A stretch of DNA of 64,000 nt from Ryuthela nishihirai (Eukaryota > Arthropoda > Arachnida > Araneae > Heptathelidae), in the NCBI GenBank assembly GCA_038380435.1, contig JAWZYU010000028.1, positions 40,731,095-40,795,094 of the forward strand, given 5' to 3'. The stretch's first letter is position 1; each line of letters begins with the position of its first letter. Under the pieces are notes generated by a model, which worked only from the letters and a program-made list of their open reading frames with translations, was not told where the DNA came from and ran no database searches. Both the position numbers and the translations under genes were made by a program. Shown here one piece after another: positions 21,519-34,499 of the stretch.

Positions 21519-22999
21519 TGGGTTGGGTTGTTTCACCTCTGAGCGGCACTTTTTTTGCACACCATGGGCTAAATGGCCAGGTCACATGGACCCCGAAGGC
21601 TCAGAGAAGGTTGGGAGAGGGGACCCACTGGAACAGCTGTTGGGAGACAGATGGTAGCCTCCCGTCAAGGCCATCCAGCGTGTTCTTTAACGTTCGGTTG
21701 TTTTACCTCTGAGCGGCACTTTTTTGCACACCATGGGCTAAATGGCCAGGTCACATGCACCCCGAAGGCTCAGAGAAAGTTGGGGGTTGGGTTGGGTTGT
21801 TTCACCTCTGAGCGGCACTTTTTTGCACACCATGGGCTAATGGCCAAGTCAGATGGACCCCGAAGGCTCAGAGAAGGTTGGGAGAGGGGACCCACTGGAA
21901 CAGCTGTTGGGAGACAGATGGTAGCCTCCCGTCAAGGCCATCCAGCGTGTTCTTTAACGTTCGGTTGTTTTACCTCTGAGCGGCACTTTTTTGCACACCA
22001 TGGGCTAAATGGCCAGGTCACATGGACCCCGAAGGCTCAGAGAAGGTTGGGAGAGGGGACCCACTGGAACAGCTGTTGGGAGACAGATGGTAGCCTCCCG
22101 TCAAGGCCATCCAGCGTGTTCTTTAACGTTCGGTTGTTTTACCTCTGAGCGGCACTTTTTTGCACACCATGGGCTAAATGGCCAGGTCACGTTGATCCCG
22201 AAGGCTCAGAGAAGGTTGGGAGAGGGGACCCACTGGAACAGCTGTTGGGAGACAGATGGTAGCCTCCCGTCAAGTCCATCCAGCGTGTTCTTTAACGTTC
22301 GGTTGTTTTACCTCTGAGCGGCACTTTTTTGCACACCATGGGCTAAATGGCCAGGTCACGTGGATCCCGAAGGCTCAGAGAAGGTTGGGGGAGGGGACCC
22401 ACTGGAACAGCTGTTGGGAGACATATGGTAATCCATGGATGGATTCCCATCCTCATTAGTCTCCCTCATTAGTCACGCTGGATGGCCTCCCATCAAGGCC
22501 ATCCAGCGTGTTCTTTAACGTGCACAGGGTATGTCTCTCCCGCACACGTGCCACGGCTTAGCGTCCCATCCGACGGACGGCGGCCTTTTCAAGCCCATCG
22601 GTGTCCCCTACTGACCGTGGGCAAGGCGGGGAATTTTTGCGGGTTGGGTTGTTTTACCTCTGAGCGGCACTTTTTTGCACACCATGGGCTAAATGGCCAA
22701 GTCACATGGACCCTGAAGGCTCAGAGAAGGTTGGGGGAGGGGACCCACTGGAACAGCTGTTGGGAGACATATGGTAATCCAGCCAAGGCCATCCAGCGTG
22801 TTCTTTAACGTGCACAGGGTATGGCTCTCTCCCCAACACGGGGCCACGGCTTAACGTCCCATCCGACGGACGGCGACCTTTCCAAGCCCATCGGTGTCCC
22901 CTACTGACCGTGGGCAGGACAGGGAATTTTGCGGAGATAAATTTCAACGCTGACCCAGCTGGGACTCGAACCTGGGAACTACAAATTACGAGCCTGGCG
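21519..22999 (-). mobile_element. SINE-A multimer in Tc1-A
   Basis: The SINE-A 3' module is repeated in reverse with starts near 21521, 21695, 21795, 21962, 22131, 22301 and 22642. Complete internal units are 169-170 bp and join as ttctttaacgttcggttg. After 22300 the copies become longer (3' module plus body), and the last ends inside the head at about 22999 with no A box. No flanking target duplication is seen. Confidence 0.95.
22436..22476. repeat. Minisatellite-like filler in SINE-A
   Basis: Inside the SINE-A multimer, ctcattagtctccctcatta and flanks are not SINE sequence. The complement reads gactaatgagggaga twice with variation, the core phrase of the 28/29-bp minisatellite that begins 1.3 kb downstream. 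Confidence 0.8.
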
Positions 23000-23264
23000 G
23001 GAGAGATAATAGACTGGCCTGCCCAGCACCAAATAAAGAAATAAAATGATATAAAAGAATAAGTATTGTAATAAATGAAAAAAAAAGAAAAAAATAGAAT
23101 GACACTCGAAGAGCTTCCTGATTTACACAATACATAGAGGTAAATGACGTATTACATATTGGAATGAACATTTTTGTTATAAGGGAAGGTATACCTAATA
23201 AACTGGCATATCGGTATAAATGTTGCTTTTGGGATGAGTGAAACTGAAATCCAGGGACAGGAGT

Positions 23265-23594
23265 TGCTAAGCCCAATAGCACGCCAGGCTTGTAATCTGT
23301 AATTCCTAAAGTTCAAGTCCCACCTGGGCCAGCGTAATGATATATCTCTGCAAAACTCCTTGCCCTATCATGCCGTCAGTCAGTAAGGGACACCGATGGA
23401 TTTGGAAAGGCCCTCTGTCGGATGGTACTTTATGCCGTGTCTCCGTGTGCAGGAGAGATACCATCTGAATTCTTACAGCTATCCAGTGGGTACCTTCTCT
23501 CCAACCCTCTCTGAGACCTCGGGCTTCTTGTGACTCGGCCATTTAACACATTGTGTGCAAAAAAGGGCCCCTCAGAGGTAAAACAACCCAGCTG
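23265..23594 (+). mobile_element. SINE-A copy, old
   Basis: The forward copy has tagcacgccaggcttgtaat, B box like gttcaagtcc, cgatggatttggaaaggccc and tail cctcagaggtaaaacaaccc. The A box is missing and about 50 bp around the cacgttaaagaac block is deleted. Confidence 0.85.
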
Positions 23595-23718
23595 AACTGA
23601 AATTCAAAATTTAAATATGAAATAGTGAACTGAAACATCACATTGGCGAAAGCCCCACATTGTTGTACTGCTTTAAACGATTTTCTTTTCATAAAATTAA
23701 AAGAATTCATTTAATAAT
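23595..23718. other. Spacer before minisatellite
   Basis: Short AT-rich spacer with nothing recognised. Confidence 0.4.
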
Positions 23719-25183
23719 CACTAATGAAGGAGGGCATTTCGATGGAGGACTAATGAGGGAGGACATTTCGATGGAGGACTAATGAGGGAGGACATTTCGA
23801 TGGAGGACTAATGAGGGAGGACATTTCGATGGAGGACTAATGAGGGAGGACATTTCGATGGAGTACTAATGAGGGAGGACATTTCGATGGAGGACTAATG
23901 AGGGAGGACATTTCGATGGAGGAGTAATGAGGGAGGACATTTCGATGGAGGACTAATGAGGGAGGACATTTCGATGGAGGACTAATGAGGGAATACATTT
24001 CGATGGAGGACTAATGAGGGAGACATTTCGATGGAGGACTAATGAGGGAGACATTTCGATGGAGGACTAAAGAGGGAGGACATTTCGGTGGAGGAGTAAT
24101 GAGGGAGGACATTTCGATGGAGGACTAATGAGGGAGGACATTTCGATGGAGGACTAATGAGGGAGACATTTCGATGGAGGACTAATGAGGGAGGACATTT
24201 CGATGGAGGACTAATGAGGGAGGACATTTCGATGAAGGACTAATGAGGGAGACATTTCGATGGAGGACTAATGAGGGAGACATTTCGATGGAGGACTAAT
24301 GAGGGAGGACATTTCGATGGAGGACTAATGAGGGAGACATTTCAATGGAGGACTAATGAGGGAGACATTTCGATGGAGGAGTAATGAGGGATACATTTCG
24401 ATGGAGGACTAATGAGGAAGACATTTCGATGGAGGACTAATGAGGGAGGACATTTCGATGAAGGACTAATGAGGGAGGACATTTCGATGAAGGACTAATG
24501 AGGGAGACATTTCGATGGAGGACTAATGAGGGAGGACATTTCGATGGAGGACTAATGAGGAAGACATTTCGATGGAGGACTAATGAGGGAGACATTTCGA
24601 TGGAGGACTAATGAGGGAGGACATTTCGATGAAGGACTAATGAGGGAGACATTTCGATGGAGGACTAATGAGGGAGACATTTCGATGGAGGACTAATGAG
24701 GGAGGACATTTCGATGGAGGACTAATGAGGGAGACATTTCGATGGAGGACTAATGAGGGAGACATTTCGATGGAGGAGTAATGAGGGATACATTTCGATG
24801 GAGGACTAATGAGGAAGACATTTCGATGGAGGACTAATGAGGGAGACATTTCGATGGAGGACTAATGAGGGAGGACATTTCGATGGAGGACTAATGAGGA
24901 AGACATTTCGATGGAGGACTAATGAGGGAGACATTTCGATGGAGGACTAATGAGGGAGGACATTTCGATGAAGGACTAATGAGGGAGACATTTCGATGGA
25001 GGACTAATGAGGGATACATTTCGATGGAGGACTAATGAGGAAGACATTTCGATGGAGGACTAATGAGGGAGGACATTTCGATGAAGGACTAATGAGGGAG
25101 ACATTTCGATGGAGGACTAATGAGGGAGACATTTCGATGGAGGACTAATGAGGGAGACATTTCGATGAAGGACTAATGAGGGG
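23719..25183 (+). repeat. 28/29-bp minisatellite array
   Basis: About 51 head-to-tail units of the form ggactaatgagggagg then acatttcgatgga are seen. Two length variants differ by one base (gaggacattt or gagacattt), with minor gaagacattt, gatacattt and gatgaagg forms. Variants are interspersed and blocks of several units recur, as expected from unequal exchange. Open frames on the minus strand (repeats of SLVLHRN) are an array artefact. Confidence 0.97.
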
Positions 25184-25228
25184 TGGAACATCACGGAATC
25201 ACATTTTACTTTCAATTTTATCAAGATA

Positions 25229-26202
25229 CACTGTCCTACTAAAATATTAGAGAATTTTCTGGTTATGTCAATGGGAATTTAACATTAAAGCTCTATAACT
25301 TCTAAATATGCATTTAATGGGAAAATGTGACAAAGATATAGACTATAATCAAATCTATTTTAATTTCGATTTTCAACAATATTTGTTCAGAAGTTAGAAC
25401 TTTATTGAAGCTGGAATATTTCACAACAGTGATGAGTCACAAGAATTTACCTCAGAAATTAATTAAAACTTAAAGTTTGATTAATAATAAGTATTCTGTC
25501 TAACCATTTAATAAATATACATTTTAGATGTTTATGTAATGATTATTTCAACATTAGACAATTATGAATGATTTTTATAAAAGATAATTTATTATTAAAT
25601 ATTCCAGGTTCCATAATTCTTGAAATACTGAACGAATATTGTTCAAAATCGAGATTTAAATGGATTTGATTATGATCTTTAATTTATCTTCAGTTTCATT
25701 TTGTCATTCTCATGGACAATTCCTCGAATCAAACCTCTGGAATAGAATTTAAAACCTTGTTTAAATTTCCGTCAATTTTAAAACTATTTTTAACTTTTAA
25801 TTAATCTTTTTAATAATTAAGAAAATTAAATTAATTACACAAACTTTTTTACCACAAACCTTTTAATTAAATTTAAAATTTTTCATTTCTCCTCTTTTCT
25901 CTTTTTGAATTAAAAAAAAAAATAAAAAACTCCATTTCTTTTAATTTTTTCTTTTTTTAATTTTTTGTTTGAATTTTTGAACTTGAATTTTAATTTTTTT
26001 AACTTTTTTCTTATCATTTTAATTTTAAAAACTTTAAAATTCTTAATTTTTTTTCTTTTAAAATATCTTTTGGGAAAGCCTGAATAAGGACCTCCCAGTA
26101 GGATGTTAAGTTTTATACACATACGTACAGAAGTTGCAGAGCTTCAAGTTCCATTCCCCCCATGACATAACACGGAAATTCTGATATTTTTGTAGAGGAG
26201 TG
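25229..26202. mobile_element. Large foldback MITE flanked by TA
   Basis: The left end cactgtcctactaaaatatt mirrors the right end aatttttgtagaggagtg-type sequence, with TA at 25227-25228 and 26203-26204. Further inverted matches are tggttatgtcaatggg against ccccatgacataaca, agctctataacttct against gaagttgcagagctt, and aatttcgattttcaacaata against tattgttcaaaatcgaga. No coding capacity. Motifs are shared with the 10431-10986 element, so they are probably relatives. Confidence 0.75.
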
Positions 26203-26205
26203 TAT

Positions 26206-26580
26206 AAAAATAATGAAAAATTCCTTAAAACTTCCCTTTGTATCATTCTGTTACACCATTTCGTACTTTTTTTGTGGGACAACTATTTAAAGAAAAGTCT
26301 CTTTCCTCAAACTGAATCTTGAAACAACAAAGCCAACCTGACCTAGTTTGTATTTCAACCAGTTGGAAATGCTCAAATATGTTATTTGTTCACCGAATGA
26401 TTTAGACTTATTTTCTTCTATATTGAACTCACTTGCCCGTTCGTAATATTACTCTGTCATTACGTGAAAATACGTTAAGTTCTGAATTGCCAGATGGTAG
26501 TGACCAGGTCCGGATGTAATAAAAAACATTTACAGGGTAAGTGACTGAATTGAACTTTAACAAATTTTCACTTCTGCGAA
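26206..26580. other. Unique AT-rich stretch
   Basis: No gene or shared repeat is recognised. Confidence 0.4.
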
Positions 26581-27345
26581 ACAAAAAGAAAACAAGACAA
26601 TGTTCTTTAGTGACGGAACACTTCTGAGAGAAACGACAATCCCAAAACCAGTGTTCTTACTACCAAAGCAGACATGAAAAAACCCTCCGGTCGATTGCAA
26701 GTACCAAAAAGCAAGCAAGCATTAAAGCACCTCTAACAGATGTTCTGCGGGGTAAACCGTTTTCTAGGGACGTGAAAAGAGACGGGTCTATTGTTGAGAA
26801 GAACATCTGTCTGAGATGCTCGCCGAGAAGACGGAGGCCACCATCACTCAACGCAAAGGACAGCCATTGGTATCCGGCGCTTTAACTCTCTCTCTTTCGT
26901 CAGCCATCAGAGCAGAGAGAGATGATTCTTACCCTCAGAGAAAACCATTAATCACTGGGATGACAAGATCGCGATAAAATAGAGGAAAAGACGCCAGGGA
27001 TTGTTGGAGCGGTCCAGCGAATAGCGGACAATGTACGATAGCGCTGTGGGTGACAGGCACTAGTCGTTACGTAAGGCCAGAGGACAGCCCACCGACCAAA
27101 GCCACCCTATCGCCGACCGTGATCGGAGGAGACCACAATGCCCCCGAGCGAACAGAGTAAATTTCACCCAGCCACGGAAATTGTGATAAAGTTCTATGGC
27201 GCTGTGACACGCGACGATGGTGTGGCCCTCAGGGTGGGCATTACCGACGCTCTCCTCTTTTGCTCACGTGGACCACGCACATACGTTTTACTCGTGGTGT
27301 GGCACACGTAGAAGAAAGAACGGTCAGGGCACAGACACTGACTTA
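26581..27345. other. GC-richer apparently unique block
   Basis: This block is clearly richer in GC and CpG (ccgaccgtgatcgg, cacgcgacgatgg, ctcacgtggaccacgc) than the AT-rich flanks, and shares no repeat with the rest of the window. Open frames (63-74 codons) match no family I know. It is a candidate promoter, untranslated exon or non-coding RNA region, by composition only. Confidence 0.3.
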
Positions 27346-27900
27346 TAACCTGAACTGCCCTCATGTCTCTGATTCATGTCATCATCTTCATTGGGACTCG
27401 ATTTCGATTTTTTTTTTTTTGCTAGGGAACGATTTTTTTTTTTTGGAGGAAAATATGAGGAAACTGGTTCGTCTATATAGATAAATGATTATCTGATTGA
27501 TTTTTTGGAAGTTTTCGAATCAGGCTACTGCGAAATGAGGAAAACGTTCCACAACGATTGAAGTTGGTCAAAGGTCTCGAGGAGTGAACGTTATGAAGAG
27601 AAAAATCTGTTCAGATTATTTAGAGAGGTTTGAGGTTTCTTATAGCAGAGTTTAGGGATTTTCCCCCCCTTCGGAGAAATTTTGGTGTTTTTTAACTAGA
27701 TACATTTATTTATTTCGACACTGCTATTAATAATTTAAATAAGATGAAAAAAAATGCGTATATATCAAGATATCCTTTTTAGAATTTAACGAAAGTTTCT
27801 GGGGTTATTTAATATCACATATATTAATATTTACATTTGAAATAAAGAATGCATCATAAAATATTTCCATTAATAGATCACCGCAGATATTGAATGTTAT
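27346..27900. other. Unique AT-rich stretch
   Basis: T11 and T13 runs occur near 27409 and 27433. Nothing else is recognised. The 3' end of Tc1-B, including any inverted repeat, should lie here but I could not identify it. Confidence 0.4.
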
Positions 27901-27988
27901 TTAGTAAGAAGTGTGATTATCACTAACAGCAATACAGCTTGCACAAGAAGCTCTCATGCTTCTAATAAAGTTATCCAATAATATAGAT
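27901..27988 (-). pseudogene. Tc1-like transposase B, C-terminal piece
   Basis: Reverse strand from 27988 to the stop at 27901-27903 reads LLDNFIRSM then RASCASCIAV then SDNHTSY and stop, the typical Tc1 C-terminus. The preceding residues (ERDLLPSI) are found 12.6 kb away at about 40617-40640. The two pieces join in frame if 27989-40614 (element plus one target-duplication copy) is removed. This piece therefore marks the left border of the hAT-like insertion. Confidence 0.9.
27981..27988. other. Left target duplication of hAT-like element
   Basis: atatagat directly precedes cagtggttctcaacc. The partner is atatagag at 40607-40614, a match of 7 of 8. Eight-base duplication is characteristic of hAT transposons. 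Confidence 0.85.
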
Positions 27989-28137
27989 CAGTGGTTCTCA
28001 ACCTTTTATGCTTCACGTACCCCCTGGAAATGTGTATGTAACTGCCGTACCCCTTGTATAGATAGATAAAACTATAGTTATAGTATAACAATGGGAATAA
28101 AATAAAACATATATATCAGTGGTTCTCAACCTTTTAT

Positions 28138-28980
28138 GCTTCACGTACACCCTTAGAAATGTGTATGTAACTGGCGTACCCCTTGTATAGATAGATAAAA
28201 CTATAGTTATAGTATAACAATGGGAATAAAATAAAACATATATATCAGTGGTTCTCAACCTTTTATGCTTCACGTACACCCTGGAAATGTGTATGTAACT
28301 GGCGTACCCCTTGTATAGATAGATAAAACTATAGTTATAGTATAACAATGGGAATAAAATATATATATCAGTGGTACTCAACTTTTTATGCTTCACGTAC
28401 CCCCTGGAAATGTGTATGTAACTGGCGTACTCCTTGTATAGAGAGATAAAACTATAGTTATAGTATAACAATGGGAATAAAATAAAACATATATATCAGT
28501 GGTTCTCAACCTTTTATGCTTCACGTACACCCTGGAAATGTGTATGTAACTGGCGTACCCCTTGTATAGATAGATAAAACTATAGTTATAGTATAACAAT
28601 GGGAATAAAATATATATATCAGTGGTTCTCAACTTTTTATGCTTCACGTACCCCCTGGAAATGTGTATGTAACTGGCGTACTCCTTGTATAGAGAGATAA
28701 AACTATAGTTATAGTATAACAATGGGAATAAAATAAAACATATATATCAGTGGTTCTCAACCTTTTATGCTTCACGTACACCCTGGAAATGTGTATGTAA
28801 CTGGCGTACCCCTTGTATAGATAGATAAAACTATAGTTATAGTATAACAATGGGAATAAAATATATATATCAGTGGTTCTCAACTTTTTATGCTTCACGT
28901 ACCCCCTGGAAATGTGTATGTAACTGGCGTACTCCTTGTATAGAGAGATAAAACTATAGTTATAGTATAACAATGGGAAT
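28138..28980 (+). repeat. Higher-order repeat of 251 bp
   Basis: Two-unit blocks of 251 bp (one unit lacking aataaaac, giving gggaataaaatatatatatc) recur nearly identically three times, around 28240-28490, 28491-28741 and 28742-28992. This indicates recent amplification of a dimer at the left end of the array. Confidence 0.85.
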
Positions 28981-30659
28981 AAAATAAAAAATATATATAT
29001 CAGTGGTTCTCAACCTTTTATGCTTCACATACCCCCTGGAAACGGTGTATGTAACTGGCGTACCCCTTGTATAGATAGATAAAACTATAGTTATAGTATA
29101 ACAATGGGAATAAAATAAAACATATATATCAGTGGTTCTCAAACTTTTATGCTTCACGTAACCCCTGGAAATGTATATGTAACTGGCGTACCCCTTGTAT
29201 AGATAGATAAAACTATAGTTATAGTATAACAATGGGAATAAAATAAAACATATATATCAGTGGTTCTCAACCTTTTATGCTTCACGTACCCCCTGGAAAT
29301 GTGTATGTAACTGGCGTACCCCTTGTATAGATAGATAAAACTATAGTAATAGTATAACAATGGGAATAAAATAAAATATATATATCAGTGGTTCTCAACC
29401 TTTTATGCTTCACGTACCCCCTGGAAATGTGTATGTAACTGGCGTACTCCTTGTATAGAGAGATAAAACTATAGTTATAGTATAACAATGGGAATAAAAT
29501 AAAACATATATATCAGTGGTTCTCAACATTTTATGCTTCACATACCCCCTGGAAACGGTGTATGTAACTGGCGTACCCCTTGTATAGATAGATAAAACTA
29601 TAGTTATAGTATAACAATGGGAATAAAATAAAACATATATATCAGTGGTTCTCAAACTTTTATGCTTCACGTACCCCCTGGAAATGTATATGTAACTGGC
29701 GTACCCCTTGTATAGAAAGATAAAACTATAGTTATAGTATAACAATGGGAATAAAAAAAAACATATAGATCAGTGGTTCTCAACCTCTTATGCTTCACGT
29801 ACCCCCTGGAAATGTGTATGTAACTGGCGTACTCCTTGTATAGATAGATAAAATTATAGTTATAGTATAACAATGGGAATAAAATAAAACATATATATCA
29901 GTGGTGCTCAATCTTTTATGCTTCACGTACCCCCTGGAAATGTGTATGTAACTGGCGTACCCCTTGTATAGATAGATAAAACTATAGTTATAGTATAACA
30001 ATGGGAATAAAATAAAACATATATATCAGTGGTTCTCAACCTTTTATGCTTCACGTGACCCCTGGAAATGTGTATGTAACTGGCGTACCCCTTGTATAGA
30101 TAGATTAAACTATAGTTATAGTATAACAATGGGAATAAAATAAAACATATACATCAGTGTTTCTCAACCTTTTATGCTTCACGTGACCCCTGGAAATGTG
30201 TATGTAACTGGCGTACCCCTTGTATAGATAGATTAAACTATAGTTATAGTATAACAATGGGAATAAAATAAAACATATATATCAGTGGTTCTCAACCTTT
30301 TATGCTTCACGTACACCCTGGAAATGTGTATATAACTGGCGTACCCCTTGTATAGATAGATAAAACTATAGTTATAGTATAACAATGGGAATAAAATAAA
30401 ACATATATATCAGTGGTTCTCAACCTTTTATGCTTCACGTACCCCCTGGAAATGTGTATGTAACTGGCGTACCCCTTGTATAGATAGATTAAACTATAGT
30501 TATAGTATAACAATGGGAATAAAATAAAACATATATATCAGTGGTTCTCAACCTTTTATGCTTCACGTACACCCTGGAAATGTGTATATAACTGGCGTAC
30601 CCCTTGTACAGATAGATTAAACTATAATTATAGTATAACAATGGGAATAAAATAAAACA

Positions 30660-31430
30660 TATATATCAGTGGTTCTCAATGTTTTATGCTTCACGTACCC
30701 CCTGGAAATGTGTATGTAACTGGCGTACTCCTTGTATAGATAGATAAAATTATAGTTATAGTATAACAATGGGAATAAAATAAAACATATATATCAGTGG
30801 TGCTCAATCTTTTATGCTTCACGTACACCCTGGAAATGTGTATATAACTGGCGTACCCCTTGTACAGATAGATTAAACTATAATTATAGTATAACAATGG
30901 GAATAAAATAAAACATATATATCAGTGGTTCTCAACGTTTTATGCTTCACGTACCCCCTGGAAATGTGTATGTAACTGGCGTACTCCTTGTATAGATAGA
31001 TAAAATTATAGTTATAGTATAACAATGGGAATAAAATAAAACATATATATCAGTGGTGCTCAATCTTTTATGCTTCACGTACACCCTGGAAATGTGTATA
31101 TAACTGGCGTACCCCTTGTACAGATAGATTAAACTATAATTATAGTATAACAATGGGAATAAAATAAAACATATATATCAGTGGTTCTCAACGTTTTATG
31201 CTTCACGTACCCCCTGGAAATGTGTATGTAACTGGCGTACTCCTTGTATAGATAGATAAAATTATAGTTATAGTATAACAATGGGAATAAAATAAAACAT
31301 ATATATCAGTGGTGCTCAATCTTTTATGCTTCACGTACCCCCTGGAAATGTGTATGTAACTGGCGTAACCCTTGTATAGATAGATTAAACTATAGTTATA
31401 GTATAACAATGGGAATAAAATAAAACATAT
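30660..31430 (+). repeat. Higher-order repeat of 256 bp
   Basis: Dimers alternate a unit with tggtgctcaatcttttatgc and a unit with ggttctcaacgttttatgct. They repeat with period 256 bp starting near 30668, 30924 and 31180. The variants cttgtacagatagatt and actataattatag travel with the dimer. Confidence 0.85.
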
Positions 31431-34400
31431 ATATCAGTGGTTCTCAACCTTTTATGCTTCACGTACACCCTGGAAATGTGTATATAACTGGCGTACCCCT
31501 TGTACAGATAGATTAAACTATAATTATAGTATAACAATGGGAATAAAATAAAACATATATATCAGTAGTTCTCAACGTTTTATGCTTCACGTACCCCCTG
31601 GAAATGTGTATGTAACTGGCGTACCCCTTGTATAGATAGATTAAACTATAGTTATAGTATAACAATGGGAAAAAAATAAAACATATATATCAGTGGTTCT
31701 CAACGTTTTATGCTTCACGTATCCCCTGGAAATGTGTATGTAACTGGCGTACCCCTTGTATAGATAGATAAAACTATAGTTACAGTATAACAATCGAAAT
31801 AAAATAAAACATATATATCAGTGGTTCTCAACCTTTTATGCTTCACGTACCCCCTGGAAATGTGTATGTAACTGGCGTACATCTTGTATAGATAGATAAA
31901 ACTATAGTTAGAGTATAACAATGGGAATAAAATAAACCATATATATAGTGTGGTTCTCAACCTTTTATGCTTCACGTACCCCCTGGAAATGTGTATGTAA
32001 CTGGCGTACCCCTTGTATAGAGAGATAAAACTATAGTTATAGCATAACAATGGGAATAAAATAAAACATATATATATCAGTGGTTATCATACTTTTATAG
32101 TTCACGTACCCCCTGGAAATGTGTATGTAACTGGCGTACCCCTTGTATAGATAGATAAAACTATAGTTATAGTATAACAATGGGAATAAAATATATATAT
32201 CAGTGGTTCTCAACCTTTTATGCTTCACGTACCCCCTGGAAATGTGTATGTAACTGGCGTACCCCTTGTATAGAAAGATAAAACTATAGTTATAGTATAA
32301 CAATGGGAATAAAAAAAAACATATAGATCAGTGGTTCTCAACCTCTTATGCTTCACGTACCCCCTGGAAATGTGTATGTAACTGGCGTACTCCTTGTATA
32401 GATAGATAAAACTATAGTTATAGTATAACAATGGGAATAAAATAAAACATATATATCAGTGGTTCTCAACCTTTTATGCTTCACGTACCCCCTGGAAATG
32501 TGTATGTAACTGGCGTACCCCTTGTATAGATAGATTAAACTATAGTTATAGTATAACAATGGGAATAAAATAAAACATATACATCAGTGGTTCTCAACCT
32601 TTTATGCTTCACGTGACCCCTGGAAATGTGTATGTAACTGGCGTACCCCTTGTATAGATAGATTAAACTATAGTTATAGTATAACAATGGGAATAAAATA
32701 AAACATATATATCAGTGGTTCTCAACCTTTTATGCTTCACGTACACCCTGGAAATGTGTATATAACTGGCGTACCCCTTGTACAGATAGATTAAACTATA
32801 ATTATAGTATAACAATGGGAATAAAATAAAACATATATATCAGTGGTTCTCAACGTTTTATGCTTCACGTACCCCCTGGAAATGTGTATGTAACTGGCGT
32901 ACCCCTTGTATAGATAGATTAAACTATAGTTATAGTATAACAATGGGAATAAAATAAAACATATATATATCAGTGGTTCTCAACGTTTTATGCTTCACGT
33001 ATCCCCTGGAAATGTGTATGTAACTGGCGTACATCTTGTATAGATAGATAAAACTATAGTTAGAGTATAACAATGGGAATAAAATAAACCATATATATAG
33101 TGTGGTTCTCAACCTTTTATGCTTCACGTACCCCCTGTAAATGTGTATGTAACTGGCGTACCTCTTGTATAGAGAGATAAAACTATAGTTATACCATAAC
33201 AATGGGAATAAAATAAAACATATATATATCAGTGGTTATCAACCTTTTATACTTCACGTACCCCCTGGAAATATGTATGTAACTGGCGTACCCCTTGTAT
33301 AGATAGATAAAACTATAGTTATAGTATAACAATGGGAATAAAATAAAACATATATATCAATGGTTCTCAACATTTTATGCTTCACGTACCCCCTGGAAAT
33401 GTATATGTAACTGGCGTACCCCTTGTATAGATAGGTAAAACTATAGTTATAGTATAACAATGGGAATAAAATAAAACATATATATATCAGTGGTTCTCAA
33501 CCTTTTATGTTTCACGTACTCCCTGGAAATGTGTATGTAACTGGCGTACCCCTTGTATAGATAGATAAAACTCTAGTTATAGTATAACAATGGGAATAAA
33601 ATAAAACATATATATTATCACTGGTTCTCAACCTTTTATGTTTCACGTACTCCCTGGAAATGTGTATGTAACTGGCGTACCCCTTGTATAGATAGATAAA
33701 ACTCTAGTTATAGTATAACAATGGGAATAAAATAAAATATATATATCAGTGGTTCTCAACATTTTATGCTTCACGTACCCACTGGAAAGGTATATGTAAC
33801 TGACGTACCCCTTGTATAGAGAGATAAAACTATAGTTATAGTATAACAATGGGAATAAAATAAAACATATATATCAGTGGTTCTCAACCTTTTATGCTTC
33901 ACGTACCCCGTGGAAATGTGTATGTAAATGGCGTACCCCTTGTATAGATAGATAAAACTATATTTATAGTATAACAATGGGAATAAAATAAAACATATAT
34001 ATCAGTGGTTCTCAACCTTTTATGCTTCACGTACCCCCTGGAAATGTGTATGTAACTGGCGTACCCCTTGTATAGATAGATAAAACTATAGTTATAGTAT
34101 AACAATGGGAATAAAATAAAACATACATATCAGTGTTTCTCAACTTTTTATGCTTCACGTACCCGTGGAAATGTGTATGTAACTGGCGTACCCCTTGTAT
34201 AAATAGATAAAACTATAGTTATATGGGAACAATATAACAATGGGAATAAAATAAAACATATATATCAGTGGTGCTCAATCTTTTATGCTTCACGTTCCCC
34301 CTGGAAATGTGTATGTAACTGGCGTACCCCTTGTATAGATAGATAAAACTATAGTTATAGTATAACAATGGGAATAAAATAAAACATATATATCAGTGGT

Positions 34401-34499
34401 TCTCAACCTTTTATGCTTCACGTACCCCCTGGAAATGTGTATGTAACTGGCATACCCCTTGTATAGATAGATAAAACTATAGTTATAGTATAACAATGG

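Larger units (their letters stand above)
20131..23209 (-). mobile_element. Tc1-like element A, broken by two SINE insertions
   Basis: Terminal inverted repeats of 22 bp are exact complements: atgccagtttattaggtata and two more bases at 20131-20152, against 23188-23209. Between them lie reverse-strand Tc1 transposase remnants plus SINE-A insertions at 20240-20645 and 21519-22999. Without those inserts the element is about 1.2 kb, the usual Tc1 size. The segment 23000-23187 is AT-rich and non-coding, so the N-terminal coding part appears lost. It is immobile on its own. Confidence 0.9.

Noticed and set aside
24039..24849. Repeat protein of SLVLHRN units
   Set aside because: Translation of the 28/29-bp minisatellite; the mixed unit length breaks the frame.
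23719..25183. CRISPR array
   Set aside because: Units are contiguous with no unique spacers, in a eukaryotic repeat setting.
25910..26122. Lys-rich 70-codon reverse frame
   Set aside because: Product of T-rich low-complexity DNA inside the foldback MITE.
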